Counted from the stretch's first letter, positions 11,586 through 24,145 are shown. The stretch is 64,000 bases of DNA from Sialis fuliginosa (GCA_961205875.1 OY540812.1:27413098-27477097); one strand, 5' to 3'. Numbers and translations: made by a program. The notes: generated by a model from the sequence alone, not told the origin.

Positions 11586-12892
11586 TATTAACAGTTTTAC
11601 AACATTTTGGAATTTAATCCGTTGAGTCTGTGAAATTTGATCCGACTACCGCAGGATTAACTAAATATGAAATCATTTGTTTGATTTAGTCGTTCTGGCA
11701 TTTGACACCACTTTTGATAATTGAAGTTTAGATTATACATATCATTATTACTTCAACCTATAAAAATAAATGTTCCTAATTATAATTAAAATATAAATAC
11801 GCATTAGATTAACAAATTCTGCGCTAATTTTCTTCATCAGTGTCATTAAGAAGCAAATGAAATTAAACGCGCGCGTTACAGTTTACATTAAATAAAACCA
11901 GAATCTGCTTAATTATATACGGTTGGTACGCCCGCTTTCCAGTAGGTGGCTACCTATATTGTCACATGGATTTTAATAACGTTGCCAGCAATGCTTTGTA
12001 AACACGTCAAAATAACTGTAATATTAGTATTCAGTAGCGTACTATATGTAAAATTGTATATTCATTTTTTAACGTACTTCCTTTTGGAAGTAATTGAAAT
12101 AAAAATAGTACCTATTTCTATTAAAATTTATTTTTTATTAATGTGCATGAGTGGTACAGAATTTAACTATATTTGGTATAGGGAAATAAAAATGGTGCCT
12201 GTAGGGGGCTGAAAGCAGTATTTTATTTTGTCCACCCTCCCTCTAGCTCGGTAATTACTGGCTCAAAAAATCTGAAAAAAATTGGTAACGAGGCTTTGGT
12301 GGGACTACCAACGACAAATACTAAAGTCAACAATATAATTTTAAATTTTGGAATAATAGGGAGGGGCATCATAGAATTTTTTTTTGATATCTAGGCAAGT
12401 GGGGTGTCAAAATGTAGATCTCAATTAGTAGAACTTGACACTTTTTTATATTTTTTTCTAACTCAAAAATGCATGGCTCCAAACATTCCACGTAGTACGA
12501 ACTTAGAAACTCTTATGGCATACACTCGTGTATGTCTTGTCCGAATTATTTATGACTTAATTACTAAAACAAAACCAAAAAGGAGTTTACACTATGAAAC
12601 AAGAGTAACCTGATTACTGAACTGTCTTAATTAAAACTGTGTGACTAACACAGATGGTTGGGGAAATTCCGTAATAGCTGAGCTAGTTAAATTAAGTGCT
12701 AAAAAAATCTCAATTGCCGCACTATAACAAAAATTAAGTATAATATTAAATATAAATAATAAAATAAACCTACCCCATCCCCTACCATAGGGTAACCAAT
12801 AAGGGTCCAGCTGGTTACACCATATACAAGATGAGTCATAAGATGAAACAAATCTGAACAGTGGATCGAGAAAAATGTTCATATAAACATGT
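11586..12892. other. AT-rich sequence, no recognised gene
   Basis: Contains an 88-residue hydrophobic frame (11946-12212) and two shorter ones without family features or supporting codon pattern. I see no repeat ends. Confidence 0.4.
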
Positions 12893-13740
12893 ATCCGGAA
12901 ATTCTTCGTGAGAGAACTACAGATCCCTAATGATTTAGCCTAAAATTAGTTTTTATTTAATATTTTGAGAACCCATTGTGATACAGTTATAAAATTTTTT
13001 AATCGGTTCAGTATTAAATACGTATTAATACTAAACCGATTATAAAATTTGTGTTTGCCAAGACCTGAAACGGAAAGATCGAGTGAAAATTTTGAAATCA
13101 GAGGACAATTTTTTCTTTATAAAAAACGATCGCAAAGCTTTTATTGTTTTCGATAATAAAATAACTCATAACAAAGATACAACGCATTTTAGTCATTATT
13201 TAATAAAAATCACCATTGGCATTAAAAACTAAAATATGTTTGTTAGTCGAGGCATCAGCCAAAACAATAACAATCACTCGAGTGCAATATTAATTCAAGT
13301 CAAGCGTAGTAAGCTTTGGAAAAAAGAATGGTTGATGTTTGAAATTTTTATGTTTATTAAAATTGGTTGATTATTTTGTTAATGTATAACATCAATGCCG
13401 GCTTTAGGGAGGAAGATTGGGCGGTCGCACAGGGTGCCAGTTCAGAAGGGGTGGCGGACGACCACATGGAGAAAAAAAATCTCTTTCAAAAACAATCACA
13501 ATGCTTCTCGTATCTTCGATATGATGAGGAAACAAATTTAATAATTTCGAATAAGTAACAGGAGAACATATTTGAGCAATAAATATCGAATATTTGAAAA
13601 GCTTTAAGATCGTTTAAAAAAAGTTGTTCTCCGATTTAAAAATTTTCACGTTATCTTTCTGTTTCAGGTCATTTTTAATTTTTATTCTATTTATTCAGAA
13701 CTCATAGTAATATAGTTATAAAATTTGATAACCGTTTTTT
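12893..13740. repeat. Degenerate TACAGGATG-family repeat fragments
   Basis: 12893-13060 is the reverse complement of a segment at 30510-30640 (shared words: ATTCTTC.TGAG, TTTTTATTTAATAT, GAGAACCCATTGTGA, AATCGGTT). 13070-13150 and 13590-13680 carry inverted versions of GACCTGAAACGGAAAGAT...TTGAAAT. A segment at 20960-21075 belongs to the same family. A hAT-like end TGCCGGCTTTAGGGAGG lies at 13397-13413. Confidence 0.5.
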
Positions 13741-13868
13741 TTATCGATTTTATCGATTTCTAGTATCAACTAATGATAATTTATCCAAGGAAGTTTGGGG
13801 CCAGTGATTTTTATCTAGTATTTTTTTATTTTTACATTTTTTCCTATGTTGGGAACTTTTATAAGGTC

Positions 13869-14567
13869 ATATGCCACAAAATACACAGAAATATACTTTG
13901 TTAATTTGTCATAAACTCAACCTTTATGAGAAATACGTCAGTAAAGATAGTATTGCAGAATTATGTCCGGTATTATAAAGGAGCTAGCAAATTTGCTAAC
14001 TAGCAAGCACTTTCAAATGGTATTAATTATGTGATACTATCTATGGATTAGCTATGGAATTTAGAACAATGATACTTCTTACAACTTATTGTAACACAGT
14101 TGACGACTCAAATAATTTTCATAATATCGCCAGTTTGAATACCGTTGGTGTTTACATACCACGCGTGCGCGAAAATTGTCAAACACTTCATAAAACTAAA
14201 GGAGAACTGTCAGATAGGTTTGAAACCTCATTTGAAAGTGCTTGCTAGCTAATAAATTTTGCTAGCTCATTTATACTACCGGACATTATATGACTTATTA
14301 CGAATGTTCTAATTTACACAAAATAAATTTATATTCTTGTATCGAAGATTAAAAATAAGAAAAAAGTAAGTAAGTAAGATGTAAGGTATATTAACACAAA
14401 CATTTTTTTTCATTCTATTTAAAACAAGAATATATATTTATATTGTGTAATTTGAAGCATCCGTATTATGTCAAATTCTGCAATACTATTTTTACTATCA
14501 ATTTCTCATAAACGGTTGATCTTATGACATATTAGCAAAGTATATTTCTGTGTATTTTGTGGCATTA
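13869..14567. mobile_element. Foldback element with a nested MITE in its left arm
   Basis: TGCCACAAAATACACAGAAA at 13871-13890 recurs inverted near 14547-14566, and the pairing continues through AGTATTGCAGAAT and, beyond the nested insertion, through ATTACGAATG and TATATTCTTG to a centre near 14370. The left arm is interrupted by a TTA-flanked MITE (13964-14285); the right arm lacks it and so shows the pre-insertion sequence. Confidence 0.7.
13964..14285. mobile_element. TTA-flanked MITE (PIF/Harbinger-like)
   Basis: Ends TGTCCGGTA and TACCGGACA lie inside duplicated TTA (13961-13963, 14286-14288). Subterminal GCTAGC-rich segments and AGCACTTTCAAATG pair between the two ends. The 64-residue open frame across its middle shows no homology. 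Confidence 0.8.
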
Positions 14568-15356
14568 GCTCCCTCACAAAAATTTTTCGGACTATGAACT
14601 TTTTTGCTTGAAATATTTTTCTCAATCAACTAGTTTGTTCTACCTGATATGACTCAGCCAGTATATCTGTAATGTTATCCATGCTTGTAAATTGCCCTCC
14701 CCACTAAAATGAAATTTTGTTACGGCATTGTTAGTGTGTAGCCATATCCGATGTGTATATATGACTGTAATGCAACTGTCGTTCTTTTGTTTTATCATAA
14801 TTCGTAATTCAACAAAGCAAGTAGGTATGTATTATAATAAAGTAATAAGCTACTGTTTGGTTATTAAAGATTCTCCAAGGCACTTCATAGAATAAGAGTG
14901 GGTGAAGGTTCTGGTAGAATTTCATTGTTTGGAACATTCTGTTTCTGTAAGTGCATTTATAATTTTTTTCGTTTTTCTAAAGTTACTGAAAAACCATTTG
15001 CTGAGGTTTTCATCTTTTCAATTTCACATAAGTGACGCACAACTGCTACGACAATAGTATTTTGTACAATTTAGTACTTGATGTGTTGTTCATTTTGATG
15101 CTGTTATTCTTCATTTTTTAAATATCACCAAGTTTGAAAATTTCTTGATAAATATATATTATTTCTCTGTTACGGGCAAAGCCTGCGAGGTGTGCCATAA
15201 AATTCACAGCCTTTAAACTTTTTAAAATGTATTAATTAATAGGGTTGTCAACTTTGTCAATTAATTTTTTAAAGGATGTTTTTAAAAAAAACCGGTTATT
15301 TTCATATCTTTAAGTACATTTGAAAACAATAAATAATTGACATAACCCTCACTTAA
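14568..15356. other. AT-rich sequence with a short family fragment
   Basis: 14568-14640 (GCTCCCTCACAAAAATTTTTCGGAC) resembles 30603-30660. The remainder has no recognised feature. Confidence 0.4.
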
Positions 15357-15358
15357 TA

Positions 15359-15901
15359 ATAGGCATGATGCCAATAACAAAGTATCACTGAAATTATGAT
15401 TTTAAATAATGAAATAGGTTAAAAAGATTCTAAAAAATGTATTTATTTTTATAATAAAAGCGAGATTAATATGATTTTTGTTAAAATAAAAACACAAAAT
15501 ACAGCAATCCACCATGCTAGATAAAACACCAGTCAGAGTGGATGACGTCACGGCTAAGTAAACATCATTTTTGTTTCATTAATATCTGCACTGTTTATAA
15601 ATTATTTGGTGGTTTTCAATTATCAATTTGCTCAGTTTTGTGTTACCAAAACTAAAACCGAGAAACGTTAGCGATGGAACAAGGATTTATTATTGTTGAC
15701 AAGGAGCCTTTACATAGGCGTGACGTCAAAAATGCGCCATGACACCTGCGAGCGTTTTGGCGTCAAATTCAAAATTAGTTTGAAAAGGGTCAATTTTTGT
15801 GATTAAACCTTTATTTTCTGCAAAAATAAGTATTTTTCTGGAAATAGGAAACATGTTAGATCATCATTGAATAGTTTTTAAAAATTAAGCATCATACCTA
15901 T
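15359..15901. mobile_element. AATAGGCATGATGCC-family MITE, copy 1
   Basis: Ends ATAGGCATGATGCC and GCATCATACCTAT are inverted and flanked by TA (15357-15358, 15902-15903). It is clearly homologous over its whole length, same strand, to 36942-37482, including the GGCGTGACGTCAAAAATGCG segment. No coding capacity. Confidence 0.8.
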
Positions 15902-15903
15902 TA

Positions 15904-17640
15904 TATTTTCTTACATCGATCCGTCACAAAAGAATAAATAAAAATAAAGAAACACTGAAAAAAGTATTCCACAAATAATAATACATAATTATCATAATAA
16001 GTTAATCTACAGTTTTAATTTTCCAGAACTAAATAAGTAATATTCAATGTTAACAAACAAAATGTTACTTGATTGTCACAGATATAGATAAATTTACTTC
16101 ACATTTTATAATGCAAACTTACCAAATTTTATCATGATGTAACATAATGAAACAGAATTCAAGATAAACATTAAATAATTGTAATTTGCAAAGTCATACA
16201 TTTGAATAAACGAATTAAAATACAACGCGTTATATATCAGTTTTGTGGCGTTTTTTAGCGGATTTTTTGTGAACCTCCGGACTAACTATGTATCTATTTC
16301 ACGATAAAAATTTTCAAAAATATGGGGAAAAAATTAAATAAACTGCAAATTTTCGTATTTCTACTTATCCGATTTGACTGAGTTTTAATATGGTTCTATT
16401 CTGATAGTACATGAATTGAATTCAAAAAGATTGCTGTTGATTTATTACGTTTTGCGATCTGTAGTGTATTGCCGACACTTAAAAATGGGATAAAATCGAC
16501 AAATTGAACTTTATTTATAGTTTTATAACAGAAAATTAAAACCAATCGGTATTAAACTAAGTAAATATAGAGACTGTAATGTTCTCTTTCAGAAAATGTA
16601 AACGTATAAGAGAGTTACTGAAGAAATTTAATATATAATGCTCATTTTAACAATGTTCATACGAAAAAAATTTTTAGGTCGAGAATAGAGCACACTTCCA
16701 AGCAGAGGCTGTTTGGCGTATGCAGTTGATGCATATAATGATTCTTTAGTTTGCCATGACGCAAAAAAAGTCAAAGAAGTTCTGTCTTAAGGTATAAAAG
16801 AATTAATAAAGAAGAAAGCGGTACGCCAATGGTTAGTAAGATTCATTCACATATCATATTAAATATCATTAATATCACAGTCCCGAAAACGTTTCCAACC
16901 TCTGAGATTATGAGTGTAAATAAATCATAAATTTACTGTAAATTGTGTTCTAGTGAAATTCTCAGAAATAATGAACTGACGAAGCGTCGCGCCGCGCCGT
17001 CTTATTAAAGCATCTTAATGTTTGCACATCTGTTTTTATTAACTACATTATCTATAGTACATAGGTTGTGTACAAAAAAAAGTGTATTCTACCTTCGAAT
17101 TAATCATTTAATTATTATTTACTAGTATCGCCTATGGTTGAAATTCGACCAATATTTTACCTGCCTTAACGGCAACATACACACATGATTTTTGTAATGC
17201 ACATCTATGGCACAGTACCTAACCTAACCATAGATAGTATAACAAGATATAATACTTCGTAAAGAAAGTTTATTGTTACTTTTAGTTTAAGAAGAAGAAA
17301 AAATCTTTATTATATCGAAAAGAAAATATTGTATCTATCTGGAATACCTATATGAAAATATTTTATTGCCTCTGATTCTTTTAAGAAGTGAAATCATTGT
17401 ATTTAAGTGACAACTATTATCGTTATATCTTCTTCGATGTAAAGAAAAACTTGTATGTTTGTAGTGTAACAATCAAGTAGTGGCGACTTTTTGGAATGGA
17501 ATACAAAAGTTTGTCTATGTGCTTTTTTGATTTATAAAAAAAATACGCATTTTGTAAAGTAAATACAGTAGAACAATGTTTCATTATTAACAAAAAGTGT
17601 ACCTTATTGATATTAAAGTAAAATATGATATATTAGACCA
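15904..17640. other. AT-rich sequence, nothing recognised
   Basis: No coding frame of note and no repeat boundary. A short GC-rich patch GCGTCGCGCCGCGCCGTC lies at 16984-17001. Confidence 0.4.
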
Positions 17641-17667
17641 GGGCTGGCCAACTTGCGGCCCGCGACT
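17641..17667 (+). repeat. Solitary hAT-like end
   Basis: GGGCTGGCCAACTTGCGGCC resembles the CA..GGCTGGCCAACC ends of hAT elements, but the rest is cut off by the 700-bp palindrome that begins at 17686. Confidence 0.4.
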
Positions 17668-17685
17668 ACATCTGAAAACAGTATA

Positions 17686-18385
17686 CCCGGGAAAAAATTT
17701 CAGATCTGAAGTGATCTCGGTTGATCTTCATTTTGGAACAAATCAGATCTTTGTAGATAAATAAACTTTTGTCTACCTTAAATAACAAATTAATACACAT
17801 ATACTATATAGAAACCTTGTTTATAATTTAATCAATTAAAAAAAATTGTACAGAATCGTATTGAATGATATTTGAGGCCCGTGTATTAAATTAATAAATA
17901 AATTCACAACACACCCTCTGTCACAGATGAAGGGTTGTAATTGGTCTCATTCGATCCAGCGGGAAAAATACTTCGGGATACTAGGTGAATTTTTCTCTGT
18001 TTCGCTACTTATGGTATTCATTATAGAAAATCGTAAATATCTCGACTCCTGTGCTAGATAGAGGGTTGTTTTGCCCCCCACATACCTAGTATCCCGAAGT
18101 ATTTTTCCCGCTGGATCGAATGAGACCAATTACAACCCTTCATCTGTGACAGGGAGCGAGTTGTGAATTTATTTATTAATTTAATACACGGGCCTCAAAT
18201 ATCATTCAATACGTTTCTGTACAATTTTTTTTTAATTGATTAAATTATAAACAAGGTTTCTATATAGGTAGTATATGTGTATTTGTTATTTAAGGTAGAC
18301 AAAAGTTTATTTATTTACAAAGATCTGATTTGTTCCAAAATGAAGATCAACCGAGATCACTTCAGATCTGAAATTTTTTCCCGGG
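17686..18385. mobile_element. 700-bp near-perfect palindromic element, TA duplication
   Basis: The left arm 17686-17986 and right arm 18084-18385 are about 300 bp each and differ at only a handful of positions and short indels; the loop is 17987-18083. Ends CCCGGGAAAAAATTTC and GAAATTTTTTCCCGGG are flanked by TA (17684-17685, 18386-18387). The non-coding arms include GATCTGATTTGTTCCAAAA and CGATCCAGCGGGAAAAATAC. A diverged copy of the arm plus loop lies at 18655-18840. Near identity of the arms implies recent origin or arm homogenisation. Confidence 0.85.
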
Positions 18386-18654
18386 TATTTTTATAATTTT
18401 TATTTTATTTTATTAAGTATCAGGTGTTTCAGAACGACATGTTGGTTTCAATTTCCCGTTGTTTTCTTTAAAATAGTGTTTTATTTATGTGACTTCACTA
18501 CTCATTTTAATTGATAAATCTTTTTTGTATGAATAAATAAAACCATTATTTATTAGTGTTTTAAATACTTGAAACCATACAGTACAGATAGGTATATTTT
18601 GTTTTTGGTTAAATATTTAAAAAAAATTACTATGATTGAACACTTACTTGTTTT

Positions 18655-18840
18655 TCTCCTCGGATCGAATGAGACAAATTACAACCCTTTATATGTGACG
18701 GGGCGGAATATTGAAATTTTTTCTTTTTCGCTATTTATTTTTTATACAAAATTTTATATATCTCGGTTCCTATGTAAGGTATTCTTTCCTTAAAACTCCC
18801 ACACTCCTTAATGAGATCAATTACAACTCTTCATCTGTGA
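18655..18840 (+). repeat. Diverged fragment of the 17686 palindrome family
   Basis: GATCGAATGAGACAAATTAC, ACCCTTTATATGTGACGGGG and the loop-like TCTTTTTCGCTATTTATTTT match the right arm and loop of 17686-18385, followed by a second GAGATCAATTACAACTCTTC copy. The 74-residue frame at 18569-18793 is a by-product. Confidence 0.6.
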
Positions 18841-19654
18841 TAGCTATAATATCCTATGAAAATTAGCTTTACATTTTTTATGCTAATACATTTAAGTGTA
18901 TTGGGATACTGGTAGGGTCAATATATTGTCAATATATTATAAAATAGATTATATAAGCTATCTTTTGGATTTTTATTTATTGCTCTATGATTATTATTAG
19001 TTCCGGAAATATAAGCTTTCAAATTGTGACATATTTTCGTTACATTAATGTTTCCGAGATTATTCCCTAATATTGTCAGGGAAGACGTAGTTCTACATAA
19101 AAAAGAAATTGATTAGAAAAAAATTCAAAACCGGAAATCCAATATTTTTTTAAACATATTTATGTGCGGCCATCGGATAATTTTAGGTTGTTGTGTGGTG
19201 CAATTTGGATTGGCTAGGTCTGTATTAGACCTTGCTTTATGATAATTTTATTAAAATCTTTTTTACTTATAAAAACGTATAAGAAAGTCATATCAGTCAT
19301 ATTACATCAGTATATAAGTTTATTTTATTTTAGTAAATCTTATTTAATTTATAAACTATTGTAGTTATTTGTGAATATGAATATGTATTAAGTATAGGAA
19401 CTATTATAGTAATACATACATGCATACATATACATATGTATTAGCATATGCATATTAACTCTTACTATAATACAATATGTACATAGATTATGTAGATATA
19501 ACAGTTTATAATTCACAAACATGACTCCACATTTGATGAAGGATTTAGTTAAAATTATACTTAGGAAAGAGTATTGACATAAAAATATTTAATGTTTATG
19601 TCAACAACGCGTAGTTTATTTATTTCAGTGAGGTTATTTTTAATTCTACATAAT
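18841..19654. other. AT-rich sequence, nothing recognised
   Basis: TACATATG-type simple sequence at 19415-19460; otherwise no feature. Confidence 0.4.
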
Positions 19655-20425
19655 ATATCGTGTCCAAAAAGTCTGCATAAATTGTGAGGGAAGCATTTTC
19701 GTAAAGAGTTTCAAACAAAAGTTGTTCAGTTTAAAAAAGGCATCTCTTAAGCATAACATTTTTTTCATCCCCACCCCTTAACAAGCGTAAATAGGAATAA
19801 CTTTGGAATTTTAATTAGTACTTTCCATTTTTATCGCATATTTAGATTCTACGGAAGAAAAGAATCAATTATTGTTCTGAACATTTTTTCCTCTCCTGCC
19901 AATTACTCGTTCTAAAATCAGTATGAAAATATTAAATCTCTAGTCCTGTTAAACTCCAAGAACTCAAACTAATAGACTAATTTTTTATATCTTTAATTGA
20001 GGAGGTGGTTTATCTTTACACAGATGAGGAAATAACATTGGAAGATATTTCATAGTGGTTATGATCAATGGTACTCGACCAATGAAGGCATAGATCGAGT
20101 TACTTTCGCATTAATAATATATTTATGTTTTTCCGATCCCGGGCGGGTACGTTATTTTCATACAGATTTTAGGAGAGGGAAAAATGTTTATAACAAAAGT
20201 TATGTAATCTTTTCCGTAGAATCGAAATATACGATAAAAAATAAAGGTGATACTTAAAATTCAAAAGTTACCCCAATCCGCGCTTCTTAGGGGATGGGAG
20301 GTGGAAAAATGTTCTACTCAAAAGATGCCCTCCTTTGATTTGAACAACCTTTGTCCAAAACTTTTTTTGAAAATGTTTCCGTAACAAGTTATACAGGCGT
20401 ACCCATACTTTTGGAACACCCGGTA
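19655..20425. mobile_element. Foldback element with diverged arms
   Basis: The left arm (CGTGTCCAAAAAGT, then GCATCTCTTAAGCATAACAT, then ATTCTACGGAAGAAAAGA, then TTTTTTCCTCTCCT) is matched in inverted order by the right arm (AGGAGAGGGAAAAATG, CTTTTCCGTAGAATCG, GATGCCCTCCTTTG, ACTTTTGGAACACCCGGTA). It has the outline of TA-target inverted-repeat elements; the duplication itself is uncertain. Confidence 0.65.
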
Positions 20426-21159
20426 TATCTAATTGAGTGTTGCAGAAGCGTCAAAATTATAAATTATAGGTACTATTCTTACTGTTAAATAATTTAGTAC
20501 ATTTAACTTAAAAGATCCTAGATTTCAGATCCTTAAATATATACCTCTATATAAAAGTATACCTTCCCTCATTGAAATATTTGCTTGATAATAATTCATA
20601 CATACTTCTATTTTTTTTTTTAAAATTGAAACATATTATATGGCATTAACAAACGCAATTCAAACTTAAACATAACCTTAAACTAACATCTAGTGAAAGG
20701 GAAGAGATCAAGGGGAAAATATACAAACATTAATGCCCAAGTTTAGAGATTTTCAAGGCTGTTAGAAATAACATACTTCGATGAAACTGGGGGTTAGGGA
20801 GGTAAAATTATACGTTAAGAGAGGTTGTATGTTTAGGAAATATACGATAACAGATGTTAGTGTATATAAAAAATGTGTGATATAAGGGTACTAGCGTTTT
20901 GTCACCTAAAAAAGTTTTAGATACACTGCACTTAGATAATAGGGACGTATGACATTTTTGCTTCCCCGCAATATCGAAGATACGAGAAGCTTTGTGATCG
21001 TTTTAGAATTAGACAAAAAAAATATTCTCTCTTAAAATTTTAAATCGATCTTTCCGTTTCACGTCAAGACAAACGCTTTATCGTGTGTAAGGGAGAGGGG
21101 TGACATCCCAAAATATTTATTTTTACAAGATATCTCAAGAACGATACATGTTAATTATA
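20426..21159. other. AT-rich sequence with one family fragment
   Basis: 20960-21075 (AATATCGAAGATACGAGAAG, GATCTTTCCGTTTCACGTCA) matches 13500-13680. Otherwise nothing recognised. Confidence 0.4.
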
Positions 21160-21176
21160 TTTATAATTATATTATA

Positions 21177-21460
21177 ATATGATAGTAGTGACGTTAAATA
21201 AAAATAAAAACAAACTTGTTTGTTTAAACGTCAAAATTTATTAAAGAAGAGGAAACCGCAAGCTTTCGATTCACAGAATCATCGTCAGGCTATTAATAAA
21301 GATTTAAATTTGAGAAAGATGTCGTTATCTCAATAAAATTCACATGAATTTTATTGAGATAACGACATTTATTAATAGCCTGACGATGATTCTGTGAATC
21401 GAAAGCTTGCGGTTTCCTCTTCTTTAATAAATTTTGACGTTTAAACAAACAAGTTTGTTT
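21177..21460. mobile_element. Foldback element with hammerhead-like cores, 17-bp direct repeat
   Basis: The arms are nearly perfect: AAACAAACTTGTTTG...GACGATGATTCTGTGAATCG and the reverse. The same 17-bp AT sequence lies at 21160-21176 and 21460-21476, exactly 300 bp apart; its last copy overlaps the element end by one base. Each arm has CTGACGAT, the stem GATTC-TGT-GAATC, then GAAAGC (minus strand 21288-21262; plus strand 21380-21406). A diverged relative is at 62942-63455. Confidence 0.75.
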
Positions 21461-21476
21461 TTATAATTATATTATA

Positions 21477-22684
21477 TATATTATATATAATATTGTTAAA
21501 TAACCTTTGGTAAATTTGGCACGAGAAAGCACTGTGCATTTACTTGGCAGATGTTTTTTCATTTTGAAGCTTCACCGATTTACAACACTTTTTATATATT
21601 TTTACATTTAATGGTAAAAAATAATATTTTTTTAAATATTTTCATGTTTAGCAAATAAAATATCAAAAAGACATACTGAGAATCAAATATAAACGTATAT
21701 TAAATTATATACATTGAAAATATGTTCTCTTCTTTCTTTACATTAAAGAAAAAAATGCCTTTGTGTGTATAACAAAGTACTTTATGTTATTGGTGTATGC
21801 GAATATGTTATACTAGGAAACAATTATATTATATTTGTCGATATTTTTGATTATTATTCAACATGTTGACTTTTATTCAAATCTATATTTTTATATTTAT
21901 AAATATTATTAATAATAGGTAATATTCAAGTCAAACTTGGAATGGATTATATTCGACACTTTGAATAAAATATAAACATTATATTTTTTTATATTGTTCA
22001 GATCTTTTTATAAATAAAAGATAAGATGTTTTCTTTAGTTTCAAAGAATTGCTATCAAAAGAACAGACATATGTTTCTTTCGATTCAACAACAAGGTCAA
22101 CTGTTAAAAATGTTAAAATACCGTCCAAAAGATTCATAGAGTCAGTCAATAATCCATGGTAGAGCTGGGCGCGTGAATAATTTTTGTTCACGAGAGAAAA
22201 TTTTGTAAGTCACGCACGCTCACTCACGGTTACAAAAAAAGTATCCACGAATCCTATTTTTTACTCACGCCCGATCACGCACGGCGGGTCTCGCTCGTGA
22301 CACGATTTAATGTAAATTTTGTAAATAAAATATTTAAAAGATAAAAATTAATGTTTTTTTACGTGCAATATATTATGTGTATATTTTATATTCATATTAT
22401 TTCTTTTAAACTGCATGTCTAGTACAAGTAATAGTAAACAAAAAAATAAGAAAATAAAGCTACAATGCATTTTAAAATCCTTTTTGGTGTTCCGATAGAG
22501 TTGACAATACTGATCATGTAAAAGTGCTTCTAAAAATGACATTTATTTTTTATACTGTATTTTTTAATGCCAAAATTTGTTTTAAAGCATTATTATATTT
22601 ATGCATTATTAGTTCTTTTGATAAAAATTTAGGAGACAGACAGACAGACGGATTTTTTTTCTTCTTTTAGAAATGATAACATAT
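21477..22684. other. AT-rich sequence, nothing recognised
   Basis: CTCACGCACG-type words cluster at 22205-22300 (CACGCACGCTCACTCACGG, CACGCCCGATCACGCACGGC), which may be part of an unknown repeat. Open frames here are short and featureless. Confidence 0.4.
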
Positions 22685-22698
22685 AACTTTTTGATATA

Positions 22699-23594
22699 AC
22701 AGTGACTCCAAACACATAATAATTATTAGCGATTCAAAGAGCGTTCTTAGCAACATAAAATACCTCTCAATAGTGAAGAACAACTTTATAATGGAAATAA
22801 TTCAACTAGTAGACATTTACGAGAAAATTAACAAAAAAATCACATTTATTTGGTGTAAGGGATATGCGCAAATAAGGGGCAACGAGGTAGCAGATGAGCT
22901 AGCGTACCAAGCAAGAACCCTTCAGGCGACTCTGGAAATACCCATCCCACAAGTAGACATCAAAGCACATCTATCCAGAGAAGTAGGGCATAAATGGTAA
23001 CAAGAATATACGATGTCACTAACCAAAAAGGGCAATTCTACGGAGCCATACAACCCAAAGTCATGCGTAAGACATGGTTCCATCAACAACCCAGGAAAGC
23101 AATAATAGCAATGATCCGACTTGTCAGAATAAACCACTCGTGCACTCCCAAATACCTACACACAATAAAAGCACTACCGAATCCGTTCTGTGAATGCGAT
23201 AAAAAATTAGTGGCAGATATTGACCATATATTCTAAATGCCCGAGATATGTCTCTGCTATGGCAAGCAAAGGAAAATCTTGAAAGAAAAATTAAAAATAG
23301 AAAAGTTACTCCTACTATAAATACATCATGGAGTTTATAATGGACGCAAAACTAAATATCTAGAATTCCCAGAGTATTTTTTAAACCTAAGTAGCACCCC
23401 CCCCCCCCTCAATCCTATGTACATGGCCACCCTGTTTGTGCACACCTGCTATGATCGGCCCATAAGTATATCCACATTCCATCTTGTGTCCCTGTGTACC
23501 TAGGAAAACACACAACACCTAATTAAATAACACGAAGGAGCTGTCAGAAAAGGAGAAAATCCACTTGACATAAAACCCATGAAGAAGAAGAAGA
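22699..23594 (+). pseudogene. 5'-truncated non-LTR retrotransposon, RNase H domain and 3' UTR
   Basis: Seen: the 14-bp duplication AACTTTTTGATATA flanks the segment (22685-22698 and 23595-23608), and the 3' end is (AAG)n, both typical of target-primed insertion. From 22701 a frame reads SDSKHIIIISDSKSVLSNIK, with the catalytic-Asp DSKS of RNase H, then FIWCKGYAQIRGNEVADELA, the late RNase H motif with conserved GNE-x-AD. TAA at 22998-23000 and a frameshift follow; the next frame (to 23236) continues with PFCECDKKLVADIDHIF, then another shift gives KCPRYVSAM. This Cys-rich tail after RNase H is familiar from insect LINEs that keep an RNase H domain (I-like groups). The reverse transcriptase and endonuclease parts are absent. 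It is inactive. Confidence 0.85.
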
Positions 23595-23608
23595 AACTTT
23601 TTGATATA

Positions 23609-24145
23609 GCGGGGAAGTAATAAAAATAATCTATTTTGCAACGGCAGTATTCAAACTTAATCCATTAAATTATCTGTAGGTGTAAGCTTCCCTTTATAGG
23701 GTGTGCTACTCTGCGGTACGTTTATGATTTAATAATATCTAAAGGCTATAATGAATTTATGGATACACCAGGGACACTGGCTTTCGTGCAAGCCATCATT
23801 ATTCCTACATCTTCATGTGAATTTTGAAAAGATATCAAGGCAGATTTATTAAACTTTGTTTAGATCAAATTATAATTAATGGTTTTGCGAGAGTTGTTGG
23901 AAGCCTCTATAAACGCCACGATTTATTTTAATTGTACAAAGTTGATGGGAGGGAAGTGTTCACTATTTAGAATTTTCATCGTAGGTAATTGATTTAGATT
24001 GTTTGAATAAGGCGAATGTTATTAATTGTTAAGTTTAATTTTGTGTGTAATAAATAGTATTGTATAGATTAATAGTAGAGAAGAAGTTATCAAACTTTTA
24101 CAGTTTGTTATCTGCAATTTCGATTGGTACACTGAAAAAAATAAT
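23609..24145. other. AT-rich sequence, nothing recognised
   Basis: No coding or repeat signal recognised. Confidence 0.4.

Noticed and set aside
22922-23137. 71-codon minus-strand frame
   Set aside because: Antisense to the LINE RNase H fragment.
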